From Amoebophrya sp. A120 (lineage: Eukaryota; Sar; Dinophyceae; Syndiniales; Amoebophryaceae), in assembly GCA_905178155.1 (NCBI GenBank), contig CAJINV010000004.1, forward strand, positions 6,720,842 to 6,784,841: a stretch of DNA of 64,000 nucleotides. The letters are read 5' to 3'. The position numbers and the translations under genes were made by a program. Below are positions 56,801 to 64,000 of this stretch, one piece after another. Under the pieces are notes generated by a model. It ran no database searches, had not been told where the DNA came from, and saw only the letters and a list, made by a program, of their open reading frames with translations. Each line of letters starts with the position of its first letter. Within the stretch, counting starts at the first letter, position 1.

Positions 56801-59800
56801 GGTGCAAAGAAGTGTTGTCAGAACGGAATCCCACAAACCGGAATTCGAAGACGAACACCACGTGATGCATTTACACGAGCCGAACACGGGGTTATCCGGG
56901 GATCTTGCGATCACGGGGTTCGGCGATTTGGAGGGGCACTTGATCCCGCACGAACCCGTGGCGTACAGGAGTTCTCGTGGATATCAAATGTAAAAATGTC
57001 TGGGTCTGGTAGATTCTGAGATTTGTCATGCATATTTCGGATCACGCAAGTCCAAGTGGCGTCTGATGCAGGCAAAAGCATCACAGGTTTTGAGCACGCC
57101 TCATGATGCCTGTCCCGCATGAGAAACTTCCTACTTGCGTGCCAAGAAATGGACAGCTTTTGGCGCTCATGCAACACAAATTTTTGTGTGTTCCAGAGTT
57201 TGCATCACAACAGTGAACCCTTCCAGACCCAGACATTTTTACATTTGATAGTGGACCAGCATCATCAATGCGGTCGAGCTCCTTAAAGCAGCTCGAGTTG
57301 GAACTTCTCCAAGGTCGTGCTGCTGGCAATGAAGATTTTTCCTCGAACATCAAGTCATACAAGCAAAATAGATACTTGGAAGAAGGGGATGCGGGTCCCG
57401 CAACTACTTCCGATTTAGAGGTCGAGGAGGATTCGCGGTCAGATTCCGAGCGAGCGCAGGAATTGCAGGAGCTTTTGCAAAGTTCAGAGGACGCGGAGGA
57501 ACGAGCATCTTCGTCGAGAAGCGACTTCGCGGCGGCTTCCGGGGGGTTTGTTCAACAGGAGGGCAATGATTTCAACCGTTTTGAAGTAGATGAGGAAGAC
57601 ATCGAAACGGAGCTGACCCCCTTCGCTGGAGTGGTAGAGAAAACCACAGAGCATTCCATCCACAACCCACTTAGCCGCGCAGCGGCTTCGGCGCACCCGG
57701 AACAGAAGAGCAAAACTTTTCCACCAGAGCAAAGGAAGTCCATGAAAGCGGATGAGCACTTACCCCAGTCCGCTGTTTTCTCCACGGCCCACGGAGTCAT
57801 CGACGAAGATTTATCGAACTACGCAAAGCCGCACCCGTTTGCCGATAGAAGCCCAGTTCTTGTTAGTGCCGGTGGATCTTCAAATTTCGCGGTAAAGGAA
57901 CTTGATACAGAAGTAGAAGGTTTGGCGGAAAACGAACCTCGAGTCGAAGAGGATGAGGACTTCTACTTTGACGACGGCACCAACCAAGACTACTACCGTG
58001 CGGGCCAGTCGACGATCTACGATCAGCTGCGCGCGAGCCAGAACCGCCACCCCTCGGCGAAAGTGCAGAAGGGGATGTCCATTCGGGTTTCCAGCAACAA
58101 ACCAGACGATAAAAATTACAGTGATTGGCTCACGATGTACGAACAAGACGGCGTGACGGAGCAAATACATTTTCACACAAAAACACAACTAATCCTCGCG
58201 GAAGACTATGACAAGTTCTCTACCCAGAAGCAGAAGTTTGAAGCCGTGGGGAACAGTACCATTTACGACAATCTGCGCGCGAGCTCCTCTCCCCACCCGG
58301 AACGGAGAACAATGAAAACACGGAGTAGCTCCTCCTCCGCGATGAAGGTCGATAGCATGAAAGGGGTGCCACTAGAAGTACCTGCCGCCCCAGGGTCATC
58401 TTTCGGCGGATCTTCGAGTGCTGACAGAATGACCCGCGCGAGTGCGGCAGAACATCAGAATAACGTCTACTTCCACACGGACGAGCATGTTTTGCTGATG
58501 CCCGAGATCGATGAGGTGTCAGCGCAAAACCTGAATTTACATTTCACGAAACAGCAGAAACTCCTGACGGTCAGCAAGCAGACGAAAGAGGAATTTCTTA
58601 TCGCGAAACGGGAAGAGGAACTGCTAGCGAACATCCGGAAGGAAAAGTACAAAAATCCTTTGTTTCCGCGCTTCGTCACGGGGGACACGTTGACTCCGCG
58701 CACGTTGATGCAACAAGCGACGGCACGGAAGTTGAAACAAAGAACTTTTATCTACGACGTGGAGGAAGAATTAGATCAAGCGGAGAGGAAGGCGGAGGAC
58801 GCAACCAAGGACAAGGTCGGTCTTACACAATCGGAACAACTCGCAAAGCAGGAGCAGGAGAAGAGGGAGTTACTGTGGGGAATGAATGCAAATGGAACTA
58901 CAGCAGGAGATCATATCAACGACGGACAGCTGGCACTGCAGGTGAATCCCGAGGAGGCTGCCAGCAAGTCCAAGCGCGACAAGGGATTGAAAAGTAGGTC
59001 CAGGTCGCCAGGAACTTCTTCTCCAATGGGTATTAAAAAGCCCGCTTCGCTGCTGAATCCTAGGAGGTCTAAATCAAACCCAGCATCTTCGAGAGCAGGA
59101 GCTTTGATCGCTGCGCCAGCAGGTGGCTTCAGGTTTAACTTTCCGGAAGCTGCAACTACGGCTACACAGCTGCCGCCGCCTGAAGCAGGACCAGGGACCG
59201 CACCAGTTGCAGGCGTTGTTCCCTCACCTGTGCTAGCTGGTCCACCCGGGGCGTTCCATTTAGCACTCCTGAACACGACCATACTGCCACCGAAGCATCA
59301 AAGCGCGGCGCTGCAACAAAGTCGAAGCCGGAGCCGCAGTCCGGAGGGTTTCACTAGTAGTGCAGCAGTTCCTAACAACTTCATCCCGCTCATACAAGTA
59401 GACCCGCTGCCCCCCTTGCAGCAATTCGACGAGCGGTTTCTTCTCAACGCAGCGAAGCAACTCCCCGTTTCTCAGCGGTTCGGCGAGGTCAACGGACACG
59501 TGGGGGCGAAGCTGACGGAGTTGCACGGCCACGATGTGGGAACGTACTACAACTATGGTGCAGGAGCTACCAACACAAACTCAAATAGCAACTTCGACGC
59601 GACCACAAGTAAAAATCCAGAGGACAATAATATCATGGGTTTTGACACGCCGAGGACGATTATCAAAAAGGCGTTTACCACGCAACCAGACTTGGCAGCG
59701 ACGATATACAAGCAAACGGTGGAGGAGATTCTCACCGCCTCCGCCAGCTCTATGGGAGATGTTGTACTGGACAGCAACGCATACGCGTTGTACCAAGGGG

Positions 59801-60255
59801 GTGCTGCACAAGTAGGGGATGGGATTTCACCGCGAGGAGAACAATTTGTGCCGGCACAGTTTTATTCCGCTCCTACGTCCTCCTCCCCTTCGGCCGAACT
59901 GATCGCGTCACAAAGGTTTCTGGCGGCGCTATCACCGGCTGGAACTACGTCTGGGGGCCCACCGGCAGGATCACTACAACCACAGCAGCAGGGGACTAGT
60001 AGTGCCGGCACAGGCACTACGGGTACTACGTCTTTTCAAACCAGCGCACCTCCGAAGGGCAATTTGCTGCTCTCCAGGACGGGGCCACAAGCAAATCCGT
60101 TCGCGCACATCTGGGCTCAGTATAATGGAGGTGAAGAATCAGAAATGTCGGAGAGCGAGGTAGAATTACCCCCGGAGGATGATGAAATATTGAAGCCGCT
60201 GACAAGGCCGCCGGTGGAACTTCCGTTGCCCAATTTACTGCGATTCAATTTCTAA
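53841..60255 (+). CDS. Large acidic repeat protein, 2046 aa, novel G-N/Q-S-T-I repeat
   Basis: Two exons, 53841-56981 and 57256-60255, join in phase 0 across one inverted-repeat element. The protein is hydrophilic, with no signal peptide or membrane helix. A repeat appears at least four times: GQSTIHENLRAS (residue about 853), GNSTIHEHVRAS (about 968), GQSTIYDQLRAS (about 1297) and GNSTIYDNLRAS (about 1379). Each copy is followed by a H-P and a basic stretch, then by a segment like VYFHTDEHVLLMPE or LVFHVEDENNFQLEE. Weaker copies (STIHDG, STAHGVIDEDL) lie near 766 and 1222. Asn/Tyr-rich stretches precede the repeats and Ser/Pro/Ala-rich ones follow. I know of no family with this repeat; a cytoskeletal or scaffold role is a guess. 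The ATG at 53841 sits in the good context AAAATGGCC. Confidence 0.75.
56982..57250. mobile_element. Introner, family IN-C, in the large repeat-protein gene
   Basis: Left end TATCAAATGTAAAAATGTC, right end GACATTTTTACATTTGATA, a perfect 19-bp inverted pair. Flanking repeat GTGGA (56977-56981 and 57251-57255). Removal joins S-S-R-G-P-A-S-S and fuses two long frames. Confidence 0.94.
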
Positions 60256-60896
60256 ACTGAACCACATGATAAACATCAAGAACCTATGACTTTGTACACT
60301 ATCGCTATAATCTTGTTCCCATGTCACTGTCAGTTCGAGCGCATCAGCACTTGGAGTCCTCGCGTATCTATGTCCTCTACGGGAGATGACGAGCCTCCTC
60401 ATCCGACTTTCAGAACATAAAGTCCGTCGTCTGTATTGGCTTTGGGAGGAAAGACAGGTCCGGCGTTCGATCTTGCTCGTGATGTGTTCCTTCGTCTCCC
60501 GTCGCAGTCGTCACTTAAAACCAAATTAGAATCGTGGGCTTTCGCGACATTGTCGTCTGTCGTATTTCAGAAGGTCGTGATGAAGTAGTTTTCTACTAGA
60601 ACATGAACATGAACAGCTCGAAAGCTACAGCTTTAAGACCATTCATCGTAGTATTCGCCACGAGCATCTTCAACATGCTCGGTGTTTCGTCCTTGAGTTA
60701 GTGTTGATCGGGTTTAACCGCAGCTACTTTTGCTTTTTGATTAGTGTATGACGAGACGCATCGGCATCCAACTTTCCGTCCGACCTCTACCTCTAGCGCT
60801 GTTCCTTTCATAGGAATTGAAGTCGAATTAAGAAAAACAAACATATTCAATCAATCTCTGCGTGTGTGTGTGAAAGAAAAAACAAGCCGACATAAA
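60256..60896. promoter_or_regulatory. Intergenic and probable 5' region of MFS copy C
   Basis: About 640 bp. The transporter frame is open from 60744, but the ATG at 60897 (context AAAATGGCG) is preferred. No promoter motif is clear. Confidence 0.35.
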
Positions 60897-63800
60897 ATGG
60901 CGGGACTACAAGCCGACAAGGAAAACTTCAAGATGCTGATGACCGCTGCTTCAGGTTACACTGGTGTCGGCGGGACCAGTTCAGCAGACGAAGGCACCAC
61001 GGCGACTTCAGTACAGCGGAAGACGAGCAAAGAGGCGCAGATGAATGCTCTCTCTGTCTCTGCGCGAGGGAGGACGGCGCAGCAAGGAGGTGAAGCTGCA
61101 CCGGCGCTCAGCACCGGCAATATTTCTAATAGCAGTCGTGCCGAAGTAGACGGAAAAGTGTTAGCCGGAGCATCATCATCAACTGCGAAAGCCCCCGTTG
61201 CCGTGATCGAGGAGGAAGACCCGGAGATGAATCCAGAAGTGACCTCTAGTAGCGACAGTACCGGAAGCAGGAGCAGGACCGCAGGCGCTGCAGTCTCGAA
61301 GATGTCTTCAACAGCGGCGAGGACAGCGACAGCACCACCAGGAGCGATGAACAAAACTGTAGCAAATGTTGACCCGTATGTGGGGTACAGGGTGAAGAGC
61401 AAGCTGACCCTGTTTTTCCTGACTGGCGTGTACGTCTTCTATGGGGTGGTGATGGGAACCTACGTCCCCTTCCTTGTGCCGCTCGAAGCGATGCGTATGG
61501 CTTCCACCTGGCAGAGCGAGTACGTCATTCTGGAAAAAACGTTGTACGGGCTGACCCACGCCATCGCCCCGGTCGTCGGGGCTTTGTCGGACGAAACCTT
61601 CCACAGCTGGGGCAAGCGGCGGCCCTGGTTGGCGGGCGGGTCGCTGTTGGTTGTCTGCGCGTTGACGATCATGTACTTGGCGTCCTCCCAACTGTTTCTC
61701 GGGTTCTACCTGTTCGGCCTGGCGGGCGTCATGGTCGGGAAAAACCTGGTCGTTTCCTGCACGGTCAGCTTCCTCGCGGACGTCGTCCCGTCGAAGCTCA
61801 CCGCGGTGGCCAGCGGCTTCGCGATCTTGCAGTGCGCGGTGGGCTGTTTGATCGGGTTTCTGATCCAGTACTTCCTGGCCGAGAGCGCCGTGCAAAACAC
61901 CTACGTGTTGTTGCTCGCGGTCTTCGTTTTGATCTCCGTGCTTTTCTTCGCGTTCGCCCGAGAGCCACCCAGCGACTTGCACCAAGAACAACGCGGCGGA
62001 GTTTTGGCTGCTTCCGTAGGAGTTGGAGGTGGCAGAAATTTACTTCATCGCAGGGGAGATGAGCAAACGCCGGCGAATTCGAACATGAATTTGCATTCCG
62101 ATCAGAATTACGGCACTATCGACATAAACGACGGGGTAGAAGTAGATGGCGCGGCCACAACCTCCACCGCCGGCGACCCCCAGAGGAACGAGTTGGCAAC
62201 TAAAGATAGATCGGAAGTGGAGAGGCAGAAGCAATCAGAGGCGCTGAAGAAAAACTGGTTCCATGTGCTCTACCACGCGCTGACCGTTTCCTTCGACTAT
62301 CACCTGCTGTTTTGGGTCCGCATTTTCTTCTACTCCTCCTGTGCAATTTTCCCCTTCGCGCTGTTCTACATGCGCGACGCCCTGCTAATTCCCGACAAGG
62401 CGGACGCGATTCGTGTGCTGTCCACGGTGTCGATCCTGGGGCAGGCCTCCCTCGCAGTGTTCGCCGCTTTCGCCGGGCGAATCGTTTCGAAAGCGAAGGA
62501 GCAGTGGTATCTGATGATGACGGGAATCGTCGTTATGGCTGTCATAGGCACTGCAAAAGGATTTTCAATCGGGTTTGTTATCGTACCATATCACAAGTCC
62601 AACCAAGAAGTTTTGCATACTTTTGAAATGATGAAACTGATACGCAAATCTTCATCTTTTTTCATGAAGAAAACAAGCCACATGCACATCATGTGCATAG
62701 CCATAGAAGTCCTGCAAGCATAAAGTTAAGGAAGGTTATGGCCCTCTCCCTCTCGAGGTCGGCGCAAGAGATTTGCTACTCTGACATGCCTGCAACTGTG
62801 TGTTCTACTTTGGCTTTTGTACAAATGCGAGGATCCTTATTTGCACCGCATACGACGTTTACGGCGGGTTGGTGGCGTTGCCCTTTTTCGACAACTACAA
62901 CGTCCCGGGAGGGGGCGCGGTTCATCCCGTAGAAGCGGAGTACTATGCGCACAAGACAAGTACGACAACCACTGCCGCCGATGGAACGACGGAAACCGGT
63001 CCTGGTGCAGGAGCGTCGACGTCGGAAAATAACAGTACTTCTGCTAAACAGCAGCTTCCCTGGGTCGCCATCCATATCTTCTACGTGATTGCCCTGCTGT
63101 ACGGTGCGGCCCAAGCCATGTTTTCCATTGGCGACATGGCGTTGGCGCTCAAGCTGGTGTATGCATCGCAAAGGCATCGTACTAGTATGAATTGCATCAC
63201 AAATTTTGGCAAGAAGAAAAATTGAATTTGTGATGCTGTTTCACCTTAGGAAGGAGATTTGTCATGCATACTTGCAATTAGTACGAGGGAGTGCGATACT
63301 TTTGCACAGGATATGGTGCCGGCAAACGTGGGGAACGGCACGGCCATGGGAATCTTCACCCCGAGTCCGACGTACGGTTTCGTCGTGGGATCGGTCTTCC
63401 TTGGCGTCTTGCTCCGGTTCTTCCAACTGCCGGCGAATGTTTCAGGTGGAGCTAGGTTGTTGAACAAGGATCTACTTCACAGTAGTTCGTCCGGCAGTAC
63501 TTCTACTAGCTCGACTGCATCTTCAACGAGCACCAGTGCGTCAGGTAGTAGTAGTTCTACTTCAGGAACAAGCAATTTGCTGGAGCTCGCGCAGTTCGCC
63601 GGGCAAATGCCGAGTGGGGCAGGAGGAGGTCCTCATGGGGCGGCCGGAGGAATCGCGGATTTTAACGGGGTAAAGTGGACGCCCGAGTTTTCCGTCCTCG
63701 GGCACCAGGCGCTCGCGCTGACCAGCTTCACGTTTGTCGCCTTCGCCTGGATTCTGCTGAGCAAAGTCGACACCGACCGGGCGCTGCTGTTGACGGAAAA

Positions 63801-63978
63801 GGGCATGGAGGAGGAGGAGGAGGATGATCTGGTAACCAAATGCGTGCGCGCGCGCGCGCAGAGCGCGCGCCGGCCCACGAAGCCGGCGCGCGCGCTCTGC
63901 GCGCTTGCGATATTGCTTAGCAAACGCAGCGCGAAGGCAGTTGCCGTTACCATATAGGGCAACCGCCGGGAGGCGTGA
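60897..63978 (+). CDS. MFS transporter, paralogue C (SLC45/GPH-like)
   Basis: Exons 60897-62572, 62832-63159, 63319-63831 and probably 63958-63978. The N-terminus of about 160 residues is Ser/Thr/Ala-rich. TM1 (LFFLTGVYVFYGVVMGTYVPF), LSDETFHSWGKRRPWL and SFLADVVPSKLTAVASG follow as in copies A and B. The second half starts LTVSFDYHLLFWVRIFFYSS and ends LLSKVDTDRALLLTEKG. It is more distant from A and B than they are from each other, and it lacks their shared GT-AG intron after the second helix. Intron 62573-62831 is a GT-AG prediction; the second is an IN-B element. If the last GT-AG intron (63832-63957) is not spliced, a basic tail ends at 63957 instead; if spliced, the protein ends D-D-L-G-N-R-R-E-A. 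Confidence 0.8.
63160..63313. mobile_element. Introner, family IN-B (reverse orientation), in MFS copy C
   Basis: Left end TATGCATCGCAAAGGCATCG, right end CGATACTTTTGCACAGGATA. Flanking repeat TGGTG (63155-63159 and 63314-63318). Removal joins L-K-L-V-P-A-N-V; copies A and B are continuous at this codon. Confidence 0.92.
63832..63957. repeat. GC-rich hairpin at the 3' end of MFS copy C, possible intron
   Basis: GCGCGCGCCGG near 63865 pairs with CCGGCGCGCGC near 63884 to form a long GC hairpin. The outer words GGTAAC (63831) and GTTACC (about 63946) are also inverse. A GT-AG intron with these borders would be in phase 0. It may be a small palindromic insertion. Confidence 0.6.
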
Positions 63979-64000
63979 AGGTCAGGGAAATGGCCAGAAA

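Noticed and set aside
53841-60255. Two separate genes (53841-56993 and 57268-60255)
   Set aside because: The break is a typical IN-C element with a perfect 19-bp inverted pair and the GTGGA repeat; removal fuses the frames in phase and repeats continue on both sides.

Overview
This window reads as nuclear DNA of an alveolate protist. A dinoflagellate-lineage organism, most like a parasitic syndinian such as Amoebophrya, is my inference; no rRNA or marker gene confirms it. Eleven protein genes are recognised and all lie on the + strand, as in the unidirectional gene clusters of dinoflagellates. Most genes carry ordinary GT-AG introns. In addition, nine of the eleven carry short inverted-repeat elements (about 150-330 bp) placed directly in coding exons.

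Layout: a GT32-type glycosyltransferase (84-2870); a 731-bp inverted-repeat element (3574-4304); a 23-exon androglobin/calpain-like gene (4578-16194); a small coiled-coil gene (16362-17215); a DBP3-type DEAD-box helicase (18273-21083); a secreted protein with about nine Cys-rich modules (21678-26931); a gene-poor, GC-rich repeat zone (26932-32177) ending in a 1.86-kb fold-back element; two tandem MFS transporter genes (32178-35009 and 36312-41601); an unrecognised multi-exon gene (43250-48939); an ArfGAP gene (50277-52945); a 2046-residue repeat protein (53841-60255); and a third MFS paralogue (60897 to about 63978).

The main finding is the element system. I count 41 elements in eight terminal-inverted-repeat families (called IN-A to IN-H here). 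Each starts TAT and ends ATA (or a one- or two-base variant) and is flanked by a 5-bp direct repeat, exact in 36 of 41 by my reading. Removing each element plus one repeat copy rebuilds open frames: 1466 codons across 16 elements in the androglobin-like gene, 635 in DBP3, 1002 in the Cys-rich gene and 823 in the second MFS gene. One element, at 46484, does not join in frame. The boundaries do not depend on GT-AG. They behave as introner elements, that is, transposable introns inserted with target-site duplication. The tandem MFS pair shows recent activity: one copy has a single element, its neighbour has eleven, and none are shared. Two larger inverted-repeat elements (728 bp and 1244 bp) also sit in coding sequence and restore the frame on precise removal, so the behaviour may extend beyond the short families.
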